A stretch of 64,000 nt of DNA from Dugong dugon (GCA_030035585.1 CM057482.1:8233001-8297000), one strand, 5' to 3'; positions 21,457 through 32,188 are shown, counted from the stretch's first letter. Numbers and translations: made by a program. The notes: generated by a model from the sequence alone, not told the origin.

Positions 21457-21732
21457 CAGACCACCTGACAAGGTTCGAAGGTTGGGTTGTGCTCCATGGG
21501 AGGACTGAAAAGTTTGCTCTGACATTGCCTTCTGTTCCCCGAAGTCCTGGACACTTGGGGCAGGGAAAGGTAACATGGCCATCTCTGGCCTGACCTTTTG
21601 GCTCTTTTCAGGAGAAGTGGGGAGATTGAGAAGTTCCGACTTGAAGAGATGTCTCAGCTCGGGCATTTGTTGCCTGGGATTGTCTGGACATTAAGATGGC
21701 CTTCTGGGGCACACTTTGGTGTCTAGACTTTC

Positions 21733-22002
21733 TTGAAGAGCTCGTGTTTTTTTTTTTTTTCCTCTTTTTTTTTAATTGTACTTCAGGTGAAGGCTTACAG
21801 AACAAATAGTTTCTCATGAAACAGAAGTGCACGTGTTGTTTTATGACATTGGTCATCAACCCCACAACATATCAACCCTCTAACTTCTCAACCTCTTTTT
21901 TTTTTTGTTGTTGTTGAAAATACACATAGCCAAAGATACACCATTTCAAAAATTTCTACATGCACAGTTCAGTGACCTTGACTACGCTTTGAAGAGCTCA
22001 TG
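21733..22002 (-). mobile_element. 5'-truncated L1 3' tail with 14-bp TSD
   Basis: TTGAAGAGCTCGTG (21733-21746) repeats as TTGAAGAGCTCATG (21989-22002). Next to the left copy is the inverted poly(A) (T-runs), then AATTGTACTTCAGGTGAAGG and TTCTCATGAAACAGAAGTGC. A second T-run at about 21896-21907 is followed by ACACATAGCCAAAGATACAC. The same two-part tail occurs at 54646-55179. Confidence 0.9.
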
Positions 22003-22113
22003 TTTGAAGCTCACCTGTGAGATTGGTGCAGTCTTTAGTCAGAAATCTCTCTGCTTGTTAGCAGGTGAACTTGGTGGTAGTACTTAAGGCTGTGGTTGAA
22101 TTTTTGTGGTGAA

Positions 22114-22302
22114 GAGGTTGTTGTTGCATGCTGTCAAGTCAGTTCTGACCCATAGCGAGCCTACAGGACAGGGTAGAACTGGCCCATACGGCTTCCAGGA
22201 GCTTATCGCCAGGTCTTTTCTCCCACAGAGCCTCTGGTGTGTTTGAACCACTGACCTTTTGGTTAGCAGCCTTGTGCTTAACTGTTGTGCCACCAGAGCT
22301 CC
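22114..22302 (-). mobile_element. Type A SINE, long form, internally shortened
   Basis: GCATGCTGTCAAGTCAGTTC, GACAGGGTAGAACTGGCCCA, TTTTCTCCCACAGAGCCTCT, ending TTGTGCCACCAGAGCTCC. The segment for the TCTTTACGGAAGC block is reduced to AGGAGCTTATCGCCAGG. Confidence 0.92.
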
Positions 22303-23145
22303 TTTGGTGAAGAGGAATGGCAGTGAAAAGCATAGTAGCTCTGTGGCACGTGGGAGAAATTCTGTGATCATCTAGGCTGAACTTCAGCTACCAGAGTTAT
22401 TTATTATGCAAACACCCCATACAAGTGAAAGTAAATGGTGTCATTCAAATGAGAACCTACTGTTACTCACTGTGGAGGTCAGTTGAGGGTCATATTTCAG
22501 GGTTAATAATTAAGCTAAAGAGAGTCTCCCCTGCCTTAAAACTTCAGTTGATGGTGCAGTAAGTATGCCTGATTTTGTTTTCCTTTCTACCTTCTTAGGA
22601 TGAAAGCACTCTTCATTCTTTGGTTGTAATTCCCTTGGCTTTCCTCCTCTCGGAACTCTCCATTGCTGTGGAAGATGTTAACAGCATTGCCCTGCACTTG
22701 TGAACGTGGTTTGAAAGTGGTTCCATCCAAAAGTCCAGGTGGCTCTTAGGGATTGGCCTCCCCTTCACCACCCCAGGGGAGGGTGCCAGACTGTTCCTTG
22801 GCCCTGTTCCAAGTGTGTCAACGACGAGTTGGTTTTCAGTTCACCAAGAACAGCATAATCTTGGGTACACATGGCAGTTGGAGAAAAGCACATATTTGTC
22901 TTGGCAGTTATAGTCTTTCAAGTGTCTGCCCCTCTTGCAGCAGTGGACAAGATAGGAGCTACAGCAGAGGGCGTGGCATCTAATGCCAAATCTGGTTGAA
23001 AATATATTGTTAGAAATGTATGAGTAAAGGACTTTTAAAAGAAAGGCAAGGTCTTTTTTTTTTCTTTCCCCTTGGTCTTTAACCTTCTTTGAATATGCCC
23101 TTAATCCTTAATTGCTTAAGCCCAGTCTTCTAACTTCCACACCGT
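22303..23145. other. Unique sequence, no gene recognised
   Basis: Non-repetitive. I see no exon with matching acceptor and donor. Confidence 0.4.
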
Positions 23146-23337
23146 TGGTATTTTGGGTGAGATGATTCATTCTGTGGCGTGCTGTCCTGTGCTTGCTTTG
23201 TTCAGCAGCACCCTTAGCTTTCACTCGCTAGATGACAGTAGCATCCCTTCCCCAGTTACAACAACAAAAAATGTCTCCAGACAATGCCAGGTGTTCCCTG
23301 AGGGGAGCATGTTTGTCTTTAGTTGAGAACCACTGGT
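23146..23337 (-). mobile_element. MER5-type hAT-Charlie relic
   Basis: GTGTTTCC-type ends are worn, but the core is clear: AAAAATGTCTCCAGACAATG, CCAGGTGTTCCCTGAGGGG, then AGTTGAGAACCACTGG. Confidence 0.82.
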
Positions 23338-23424
23338 TTAAGCCAGTCTTTCCCAATGTGGTAAGTGGTAAGTGTACTACTGGTGGCATGCAAGATGTTC
23401 TGAGTTTGGCAATGGAAAAAGAAT

Positions 23425-23449
23425 CTGTGTGTGTGTGTGTGTGTGTGTA

Positions 23450-23481
<32 letters not shown>

Positions 23482-23500
23482 CGCGCGCGCGCGCACGCAT
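23425..23500. repeat. (GT)n-(GC)n alternating tract
   Basis: About 55 bp of GT repeat with two TATG interruptions pass into GCGCGCGCGCGCGC at 23481-23494 and CACGCATATG. The tract alternates strictly, so it is a strong left-handed (Z) DNA candidate. Confidence 0.95.
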
Positions 23501-24150
23501 ATGTAGGAAGGAGTTGTAGTTGGGTCTCTTAATTTTATCTCTTATTCCTGAGACTCACTTTCCAACCCAGCAGTGCTCACTGTGGCACCATGATGTGGGT
23601 CCCATAGAAGTGATGGTAGCTGGTGATGATCAAATCTACGTGATTGTCTGTTAACTTCTAGAGCAGTTATTAGCTACTGTCCTTTTCTGGTTTACTGCCA
23701 TTCCTTCGTTGGTTTTAAAATGGGGAATTCCAGTCACACTGAGGGCACTCATGTGATGGGCTTGACACTCGGCACCTTTTGGTTGCTTGGTTCCTCAGCT
23801 GGGCAGCAAAGCATGACAGGAGTCAGTTGCCCATCACTCCTGTGAATCACTCAAACTCACTTGGTGTCAGCAGGGGGAAGGTGCAGAACTCTATGTCAAG
23901 GTGACATGATGTTTGGGAAGATGTAGTTCCTGGACCCTCTCAAGTGTGACTGCACATCCATCCTGCCAGCCTGTCTTTTGCTTCTTTAGAAAACTTAAGG
24001 AAAGTCTATCCCTACAAAACTGCCTGTCTGCCTTTGAAACCTGAAGTATTTTTCATCATTTTAAAAAACACGTTTTCAGAGTTAAGAGTTTGTTGCAGTA
24101 ATACCGTCATACTAACACAATTAAGAACAAAGAACATTACAATCAGATGT
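23501..24150. other. Unique sequence, no gene recognised
   Basis: No repeat family or exon evident. Confidence 0.4.
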
Positions 24151-24480
24151 TGCCTCCTATTTATTTGTGTTTAGCTTTTCTTATGGAAAATATCAAAGAA
24201 ATACAGAAGGAGAAAGAATAGTATCACGAGCTTTCGTGTACCCGTTAACCAGCTTTGATGATCAGCATCACATGAACAATCTTGTTGAATCTAAAATCAC
24301 CCCTTCTCTCTGCCCTTTTGATTATTTTGAAGTAGATCCTCAACATCACGTCTTTTTATCTGTGCGTATGTCAGTATGTAACTCAGTATGGAGCTTCTTT
24401 CCTTAAATGTAATTATTGTCACACACAAAAATAAATGAGCCGTTATTACAGCTAAAAATTTCCAAATGTTAAATGGCCAC
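24150..24480 (-). mobile_element. Old L1M-type 3' UTR, minus strand
   Basis: TTATGGAAAATATCAAAGAA, AGAATAGTATCACGAGC and GTACCCGTTAACCAGCTTTG followed by GATGATCAGCATCACATG match the mammal-wide L1M tail also seen at 48660-49020. Boundaries approximate. Confidence 0.65.
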
Positions 24481-25735
24481 GGCATTTTGTCTGTCTGCCT
24501 CTTAAGTCTGTTGTAGTCTGTACTACCTCTTCATCTAATGAAAGGGCTCAAGGGCAGGATAGTGACCGGAAGCCACCTTCATTTGCGTTCTCTTTGTTCT
24601 AATGCATGGAAGTGGGTAGTTGTGTGCCCAGCATCTGGCAGGAGCAATGGAAGAAGACACTTGCTTTTCTTCTCCTTCTGTAAGTTCTGTTCTTCCTTCC
24701 ACAGGGAGTGGCTGTGTTCTCAATGGAGCCACTCAGCTGCCAGGGGCCTCCAGTCACCTGGCTCCCTCCCATATACTTGCCCTTGAGTGGGCTGCTAGAA
24801 GCCTTTTTCTGGGGGAGGGATGAAGCTTTTTTAGTTTATCCTCTGCCAGACTTTTCTGTGCCAGAAGCTGTGGTACTAGCCAGACTTCCTGGAAGTACAG
24901 GAAAATGTGATACATGAAAAGCCTACCCAATGCTATAAGCTTTCTGTCATTCACAAAACTGAGCCGAGAACACTGCTTCCCAACACTCATTCCAGGGTAC
25001 ACGTGTAAATCTCCATGTGGAGTGTGTGCCCTTAGGATTAATACAACAGGATGGGTGTGGAGTGTGCTAAGCTGAGAATGTGCCTGAGCGGGGCCAGCTT
25101 ATTTCCCTGCCTCGCTGACAGTCCCCAGTGGGGCTCGGGAAGAGATGTGTATTAAATGGGGATGGGATAGTAATCGTGATGTGACATTTGTCTAGTGGCA
25201 CTTTCCAGCTCCCAGCGAGCTGCCACATCCTCCGTGTTACTGTCTTCCACTCGATGCTGCTCTTGAACCACTTCGGTGCAGGATCCAGGCAGGTCCCAGC
25301 CCTCCTTGCCTGGCTCCTCAGCATTTTCACTGCAGGCTTCCCTCAGCTTCCTCCTTTCCTTTGCCTTCCCTTTGGTCACTGTTGCCCCGGCAGGCCTCTC
25401 TGTGGAGACCGCTTCCTCTCCCACACCCCCACAGGCCTCTGGGGCTGGAGGAGGGTTCTGTGGTCTCCTGACTCCATGCTGGCACTTCTGAATCCTGCCC
25501 TCCCTATGGATCCATGGCTACCTCCTGCTGTGCCCCTCCCTGTCTTGGCTGAATGACCCCCTCCCCGACCTTGTGCTGTCCTCTTCTGGCCAATGTCTGG
25601 GTCACCAAGGAACTGAACTGGTCCCTTGCTCACTGACCATCCTGTCATCCTAGTCTCTTCATAGCTGGCAGCTGTGATGCCCTCCTAGGTGAACCCATTA
25701 ACAACCTGCCCTCCAAATTATCATTGTTATTATTG
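24481..25735. other. Unique sequence, GC-richer at 25180-25650
   Basis: Open frames occur on both strands at 25150-25650 (up to 122 codons), which reflects high GC and few stops rather than coding. I see no acceptor/donor pair with consistent phase. Confidence 0.4.
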
Positions 25736-26260
25736 TGGTAAAATAAATATACTCACTCCTCACTTAATTGACACGGTTAGGTTCCAAAGACCAGGTTGTT
25801 ATGCAAAAAGGGAGGCTGACCACATCAGATCACAAAATGAAGGATAATTACATCATTACATAACTACTAAATTATATCATTACATAACTGCCAAACCAAT
25901 GAGAATCATGGCCCAGCCAAGGTGGCACATAACCTTAACCATCACAGCCGGCGTTACTCTCGCCTCGCCCCTCAGCATTCATTACTGCCAGACGTACGTC
26001 GTTAATGCACAAAATAGTCGTATCGTAGAATTGTTCTGTAGTCATAAATGTGAAATATAGGATAACGCAGTAGTAGATAAGTGAGGAGTAGGCGTATAAC
26101 ATAAAAATTGCTATTTTTTGAGTGTACAGTTCAGTGGCATTGATTACGTTTACCATGTTAAGCAGCTGTCACCACTATTTCCGGAACTTTTTCGTTGCCC
26201 TGTACAGAAACACTTTGTACATAGTTGATACTTAATAGTGGGCTCCTTAGTATTTTATCA
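25736..26260 (-). mobile_element. Old L1M-type 3' UTR split by a TIR element
   Basis: ATTGTGGTAAAATAAATA at 25733-25750 continues at 26097 as TAACATAAAAATTGCTATTT and TGTACAGTTCAGTGGCATTG. These adjacent words of the inverted L1M tail are separated by the 343-bp element at 25752-26094. Confidence 0.75.
25750..26096. mobile_element. Candidate TA-flanked MITE with terminal inverted repeats
   Basis: The left end reads TA-CTCACTCCTCACTTA. The right end, reverse-complemented, reads TA-CGCCTACTCCTCACTTA, sharing the 12-bp core ACTCCTCACTTA. It sits at a TA inside an L1M tail whose two halves are still readable, so the ends are well placed. This fits a Tc1/mariner or Tigger-like non-autonomous element. 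About 45 bp near 25905-25948 resembles the end of the LTR-like repeat at 56012-56482. Confidence 0.55.
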
Positions 26261-26319
26261 GTCAGTGTTCTCCAGAGAAACAGAACCAATAGGAGGAACA
26301 CACACACACACGCATATTA

Positions 26320-26494
26320 CAACGCATAGTGAACCCTATATGACAGAGTAGAACTGACCTGTAGGGTTTCCTAGGCTATGATCTTTATGGGAGCACGTTG
26401 CCGGGTCTTTTTTCCTGTGGAGCCGCTGGGTGGGTTCAAGCCACTGACCTTTCCAGTTAGCAGCCAAGCACTTAACTGTTATACCGCCAGGGCT
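26320..26494 (-). mobile_element. Type A SINE, long form, inside the LTR-like repeat
   Basis: Starts within the body at AACGCATAGTGAACCCTATA and runs TTTCCTAGGCTATGATCTTT, GGAGCCGCTGGGTGGGTTCA to GTTATACCGCCAGGGCT. GAGTCAGAATCAGGTCAGTG (26497-26516) with CACACAACAAC follows in plus orientation, like a detached RTE/SINE tail. Confidence 0.88.
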
Positions 26495-26524
26495 GTGAGT
26501 CAGAATCAGGTCAGTGGCACACAA

Positions 26525-26600
26525 CAACATATATGTGTGTGTGTGTATGTATGTATCTTTGTATATGTGTATGAGTATATACTTACACAAATCTGGATGT
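26525..26600. repeat. TG/TATG simple repeat
   Basis: ATATATGTGTGTGTGTGTAT followed by degenerate TATG units. Confidence 0.85.
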
Positions 26601-26935
26601 AAATCTGTATATATGATTTATTTTCAGGAATTGACTCATGTGATTATGGTGGCTGGCAAGTCAGAAATCCATGGGGTAGGTGGACAGACTGGGAACTCAG
26701 GCAGCGCTGGTGACAGAATACCTTCTCTGGGAAACCTCAGATTTTGCCCTTACAGTCTTTAACTGATTGGATGAGGCCCACCCGCATTATTGAGGGTAAT
26801 CTCATTTACTTAAATTGATTGTAAATATTAGTCACATCTAAATACCTTCACAGCAAAATCTAGACTAGTGTTTAACCAAACAAGTAGGCATGGTAGCCTA
26901 GCCAAGTTAGCGCATACAATTAACAATCACAGTTA

Positions 26936-27394
26936 TCTAGAAATTTTTAGCTTTTAACCTCAACTTTGAGAGCTTTTTAAAACCACAGTTAATTTCCTGT
27001 TTGTGTGTGTATAAAGAACACTTATAATTTTTGCTTAGTTGAGATGTAACAGCTCCAGATACGAGCTTTAGTTTGTATATATTTTGATATTTCTGAAATC
27101 AGGACCCATAGTACTATTATTAAATTGTGGTGTGGTTCATAATCTATGGCATTTTAGTTGTAGATGCAAAAAAATAAAAAACGACGACAGATACTTATAA
27201 ATCCTAATCTAGCTATGTAATGGAAATAATTCTGTTTTACTCACTGTCAAGTGTTTTTTTTTTTTTTCTCTCTCTCCCCAAAAAATGTGGAATCTCAGCT
27301 TCCTCTTTCCTTTGTCTTCCAGCTGCCCTCCCCAACACCCCCTAAAGATGTAGAGGCGGGGTCACTAGCAAATTGAGGAGGCTACTGAGTTGGT
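26936..27394. other. AT-rich unique sequence
   Basis: Nothing recognised apart from A- and T-runs. Confidence 0.4.
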
Positions 27395-27690
27395 TGACAT
27401 CAGTGCTTCTCAACCCATCTGAACCAAAGGACCAATTTTTAAATTTATAATCTGTTGCAGGCTGACACACTTTTGTAAAATTCAAATAAAATATTTGGAA
27501 AAAAAGAGACAAGTTGCAAGCACGTTATTATTATTTTTTTAATTAGGGTCAACCAACATCATTTACTGTCAGATCGCTAGAAAAGTTTCTAAATGTTTGC
27601 TCTCAGTTTCTGTACTTGCCTCATTGTGGGACCAGAAACCAGCCAGTCACAGGTTGAAGGGATTTTGGGTAGCGCTGGACTAGATAATGC
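27395..27690 (-). mobile_element. Possible hAT-type DNA transposon relic
   Basis: ATCAGTGCTTCTCAACCCAT at the left and AATTTATAATCTGTTGCAGG inside resemble a Charlie-like non-autonomous element. The right end is not clear. Confidence 0.4.
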
Positions 27691-28397
27691 AGGATTTCCT
27701 TAGTTCATCAATTTCTATGTAGTCCCATTTTTTGTTATTATTATTTTTTTTAATCAAAACAGTCCAGCTTCTTGTGACCCTTGCTGACTGTTAGGAGCAT
27801 ACAGCTGACAAATTCCTTAATGTCCACTGACCTTCAGAGGTCAGGCAGTCATGCTTGTTTGATTCATAAAAAATCCGAATCACGCTTTGAGTCTTGGCGT
27901 AGTTCAGTCAATCCACGGGTTAATTAGATGCTCAGACTTTCCTCTATTGGAGGCAAGTGAGCAGCAACTCTGGTTTATGGAGAATGCCCAGCTTGGCCAT
28001 GTCTTGCGGTAGAACTGTGAATTTGAGTATTTTCCCAGCTGCTCAGAGTGGTACTGTAGTATACCAAGGACGTAACAGCAGTGATTTTATCATGCTCTGA
28101 TGGTTTATGAGATAAAAAGTATGGACTGGGAATTGCTTTTTAAATAGCACAGCAGTTAAATGTTTTGACTCTCAGCAGGGCAGGGTGGGCTATCTGGTGA
28201 TCACGTGACACTTTATGCTCCAGGTAGCTGCAGTTGTCTTCCAAAGAAGTCCAAAACCTGCTTTGCTGTGTGTACTTTCAGCAAAAATACAATACTTAAA
28301 AAAAAAAAGTTCAAATAAATTAATTTTATTTTAGAGTTGTGTTCAAATAACACTAGTTATTTGACATGAAATGTTTTTCGCTGTTGTGAAAAGGGAG
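27691..28397. other. Unique sequence, no gene recognised
   Basis: Non-repetitive, AT-leaning. Confidence 0.4.
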
Positions 28398-28725
28398 TAG
28401 ATTAGAGGAGCACTGTCCTAGAAATAGGATACAAGACACAAGTACAATTTTAAATTTTCTAGTAGCCACATTAAAAAGAGAAGAAAAGGTGAAATTAATT
28501 TTAATAATATATTTTATTTAACCCAACATATCAAAAGTATTAGCATTTCAAAATAGAGTTAATACAAAAATTATTAAGGAGATATTTTACATTCCTTTTT
28601 GTACTGTGTCTTTGAAATCTGCTGTGTGTTCGACATAGCCTGTCGCCATTTAGTCTAGCTACACTTCAAGTGCTCAATAGCCGTATACGGCTAGAAGGCA
28701 TTGTATTAGGCAGTACAGGTCTATA
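28398..28725 (+). mobile_element. Ancient DNA-transposon relic (CACTGTCC... family)
   Basis: Starts AGGAGCACTGTCCTAGAAAT and passes through AATTTTAAATTTTCTAGTAG, CCACATTAAAAAGAGAAG and AATTAATTTTAATAATATAT. It ends ACTTCAAGTGCTCAATAGCC with CGTATACGGCTAGAAGGC. Ends are roughly complementary. It is a mammal-wide non-autonomous element; I am not certain of the family name. Confidence 0.7.
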
Positions 28726-29758
28726 GAATCGAAGTCCAGAGTGAGGTGGATAATGTTTACAATTACCTAAGTGTTTTTATATTTGCATTATGATTTGGTT
28801 GAAAATAATTTTTAGATGGTTTCCTGGTTTCTTTAGCAGGGCAACAGCAGACCCCCTGGGGAGTCTCCCCCTCTCCACAGCCCTCTGGCCATCTACACGC
28901 AAGAACTGTGGGTGGGCTGGTGGTTTCTCCCACAGGGCAGGGAGCAGGCATGAGAATTGATTTTACTTTTTTCAGAAGGACTCAAGTAGGACACTCCTTA
29001 TTTATTTTTTTTAAATTAAAGAGATTTAGGGGGAAAAAAGATAATGGATTTTTTTTTTTTTTTTAATAAGAGGGAAGTATGGGGGAGCCTTGCTTCTGGA
29101 GAAGACATAGCTGTTTGAATCTACATTCATTCATTCTATTTTTGACTAAGAGTAAGCAGAGATAACACTCCTCAGGATAGAGAAGCTGCTGCCGGGAAAC
29201 GAGAGAGACAGAGGAGCACTGGGAACATAAACGGGAACGAAAAGGTCCTAGTAGTACCGCGAGGGCAAGGACTGAAGCGGGCGGGCTGGGAGCTTCAGCA
29301 CATCTGAGCCCTGGTGTCCTGGTTTCCTATTCTAGGGGCAGGAGATCTGGGAGGGAAGGTGTCCTGCCCGTGGCCACCCAGCCAGCTCCGTGGCACCGGG
29401 GGAACCATACCTGAGACCTGCCCCACCTTCCTTACATCGCCTGCACCTTGCTGTGTGCCAGAGGGAACTGAGACAACCAACTAGACGGTCAGAACTTTAT
29501 TTGGTAAACACAGAATTTCAATTTTTCTCTAAAACAGCTTTATGTTTTTTCTGGTAAAAATACTATATTGAAATGATATGTGTCTGGTATTTGCTTCAAA
29601 ATAATCCTCAGTGAAGACTTGGGAGAAAGTAAGAGGGGCTCTGGATGAAATCAGACTAGCCGTGAAGTTGATCTTTGTGGAAACTGAGTAATAGTTCATG
29701 GGGCTTCATTACACTGTTCTCCTTGTTTTATATGTATTTAAATTTTTTAATAGAAAGT
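28726..29758. other. Unique sequence with a T-run
   Basis: A long T-run at 29048-29065 follows an A-rich stretch. GC-rich part 29160-29470 without recognisable exon. Confidence 0.4.
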
Positions 29759-29759
29759 T

Positions 29760-30037
29760 AAAAAATATTCTTATGTACTCGTGAAGACTGTGCCTCTTAG
29801 TCAAGTAAACACAAGAGACCAAAGGACAGCTTCTGTCCAGAGGTGAGATGGGAAGGCAGAGAGGGTTGAGGAGCTGGTTGAATGGTCATGGGGAATCGGG
29901 TGGAAAGGAGGAGTGTGCTGTCGCAGAATGGGGAGAGCAGTTAGGGTCACATAACTATGTATAAAAATTTTGTATGGGAGACTAACTTGAAATGTAAACT
30001 TCATTTAATTACAACAATAAAAAAAAATATTCTTATG
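29760..30037 (+). mobile_element. 5'-truncated L1 3' end with 16-bp TSD
   Basis: AAAAAATATTCTTATG at 29760-29775 repeats exactly at 30022-30037. Between lie AGGTGAGATGGGAAGGCAGA, GGAGGAGTGTGCTGTCGCAG, GGGTCACATAACTATG and a short A-tail. This is the same L1 3' UTR as the inverted-orientation copy at 2276-2630. Confidence 0.93.
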
Positions 30038-31414
30038 ATGCATGAAGTTGTAAGGAAAAGTTCTGAAATCCCATCATCCAATGATCCAATGTTAACTGCC
30101 ATTAACTTGAAAACAGTATTTGAAAACCGTCTGTTAGGTATCCCCCACTGTGAAAACGCCTTGAAGAAGTACAGGAAAGGTCTAAGTCCTGACTCGGCTC
30201 TGACAGAGACTTGATTCTAGTTAGAGAGCTGAGAGTCCACACGCGGGGAGTGAGAGGGATGTTGTGTCCATTACGGGCATATTACACGCCACACCTTGTG
30301 CACGCGTGATCCTTGAATCCGCCTTCTGAGGGGAGACCTTCCTATCTGCCCATTACTGAGGAGTAAAGTGAGTCTCAGAGGGTCCCCCACACCCGCACTC
30401 ACTCAGCACCACAACAAGGGAACACAGAAGCCACCGGCCTCAGGTGACCTGCCACCAGGCTCTGTGCTGAGAGTGAGTCTACCTTATTTCTCCTAGTCTT
30501 ACAGCCCTGTGGAATGGGTATTAGAAAGAATACAACATGATATGATTCATTGCCATTTTATGTAGAGAAATCTAGAAGACCTGTGAAAATCTGGAGAATG
30601 GCACGAGTAGGGGGGAACTCAGAAGGAAAGGAAGGCTTCTTGGTAAAGGAGGGACTTGGCACAGCAGATCAGGGACACGAAGAGCCCGAGGAGAAGTGAT
30701 GTTCTCAGTGTACCAAGAGAAGGAGGGAGTCTCAGTGACAAAAGGACCATTGTTTGGGGGGGGGGGGGGGTTTGAGTTTGAATGAAATGTCCAATAGCAA
30801 ATATGGCCACATGAGGAAAGAGAAGAGGAATATAGCCTTTTGGAAAATATATCAGGAAGCAATTGGTGAGAACCAGATTTCACGTGGTAAGCAAGATTAG
30901 GACAGCAAAAATTGCTTTTGGAGGATGAATTCTGAGGATACAATAGCTGCTAATTAGGGGCAAGTGATCCGGTTCTTGTATATCAAAAATAAGTGTCCCT
31001 GATTTCCACATTATGCACACCTGAGCAGCTAATTTGTTCCTAATTAGCCGAAACGTTCTCCCAAGCAACCCTGCCCTCTGGTTTATGATCTCTGTCTTAG
31101 GTCGCCAAGAGGCTGACGAAACGTCAGATTTCACATGCACCCTGATTCTTCTCGAAGCTTGTATGTTACGGGTGTTGGCTCACAGCACCGGGGCTTCCAA
31201 CCAGATCATTCTGGTTTGAACCCCTGCCGAGAATTTGCATTTCTAACAAGTTTCCAGGAAGTTATACTACGAATCACCTGGGGATCTTGTTAAAATGTAG
31301 ATTCTGATTCAGTATATCTGGGGTGGAAATGCAAATTCTCCTCAGGGAACCTGTTTTTCTCAGTTCTGTCATCACCGTACCTCATAAAAACCTTGGTTTG
31401 CTTTGAGGACAGGA
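30038..31414. other. Mostly unique sequence; small hAT-like fragment at 31240-31330
   Basis: AATCACCTGGGGATCTTGTT at 31273-31292, then AGATTCTGATTCAG, is the core of a common mammalian non-autonomous hAT element. A MIR-like trace lies near 30340-30440. No exon recognised. Confidence 0.45.
30756..30770 (+). repeat. 15-G homopolymer
   Basis: Fifteen consecutive G. Such runs can form G-quadruplexes and are also prone to sequencing length error. Confidence 0.9.
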
Positions 31415-31581
31415 AAACCAAACCAAAAAACCTGTTGCCCTCGTGTCGATTCCAGCTCACAGCGACCCTATAGATCAGAGTGGAACCGCCCCATAGGGTT
31501 TCCAAGGAGCCACGGGTGGATTCGAACTGCTGACCTTTCGGTTAGCAGCCTAGCTCTTAACCACCGCACCACGAGGGCTCC
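31415..31581 (-). mobile_element. Type A SINE, short form
   Basis: AAACCAAAAAACCTGTTGCC, GAGTGGAACCGCCCCATAGG, TTTCCAAGGAGCCACGGGTG, ending CGCACCACGAGGGCTCC. Confidence 0.94.
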
Positions 31582-31796
31582 TGGGGATGAGAAAGAAGGC
31601 ATAAATGTGGAATGTACTTTCCTGATTGACAGCAGGCCAAAAGGGAGCAGCTTATTCAAAGGTGTCAGATATGTGGCATAAGAGTGAGTCCCCGGGACTG
31701 AGAGAGGAAAAGGAGGGCTTTAGCTGGGGGCCTTGAAGTGCTGGGAAGGATGATCACAGACTCAGAAAGCCATTCACTTAAGGACATTACCAGGCT

Positions 31797-32188
31797 CTAT
31801 AATATTTGCACTGGGCTGCAGTTGGTTGGTGGTTCAAACCCACCTACTGGCTTCATGAGATAAAAGCCCTGGTGAGACGCTCCTGCAAAGATTCAAAAAG
31901 TCATTCCCTTTGCTGACGGGTCGTTCTCACTCACAGTGACCCTACAGACAGTGTAGAACTGCCCCATAGTTTCCTAGGCTGTAATATTTACGGAAGCAGG
32001 CTGCCACATCTTTCCCCCACAGAACGGTTGGTGGGTTCAAACTACCTACCTTTGGGTTAGCAGCCGAGTGCTGACTGCTCCAGCAGGGCTGCTTCTGCAA
32101 AGCTTACAGTCTAGGAAACCCTGTGGGGCAGTTTTTCTCTGCCATATAGGGGAACTCTGAGTCAAGGCCGACTCGATAGCATGCAACA
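31797..32188 (+). mobile_element. Type A SINE split by a second SINE
   Basis: The outer copy's head and first body part (GGTTGGTGGTTCAAACCCAC, GAGATAAAAGCCCTGGTGAG) stop at about 31893. They resume at 32091 with GCTTCTGCAAAGCTTACAGT, then CCCTGTGGGGCAGTTTTTCT and AAGGCCGACTCGATAGCA. Confidence 0.88.
31879..32105 (-). mobile_element. Type A SINE nested in a SINE, with 15-bp TSD
   Basis: GCTCCTGCAAAGATT (31879-31893) and GCTTCTGCAAAGCTT (32091-32105) flank a minus-strand long-form copy: AGACAGTGTAGAACTGCCCC, TTTACGGAAGCAGGCTGCCA, GGGTTAGCAGCCGAGTG. The TSD differs at two positions. Confidence 0.93.

Larger units (their letters stand above)
26261..26935 (-). mobile_element. Ancient LTR-like interspersed repeat with nested SINE and microsatellite
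   Basis: Starts TCAGTCAGTGTTCTCCAGAG, then AAACAGAACCAATAGGAGG. It resumes after the insertions as GGAATTGACTCATGTGATTA, CCTTAACTGATTGG-like wording and ACTGATTGGATGAGGCCCAC, ending AATTAACAATCACA. I recognise it as a common mammalian repeat of LTR type but am unsure of the family name. Confidence 0.65.

Noticed and set aside
25150-25650. Several 70-122 codon frames on both strands as a gene-dense patch
   Set aside because: GC-rich, stop-poor DNA opens frames in all directions. No phase-consistent exon pair.
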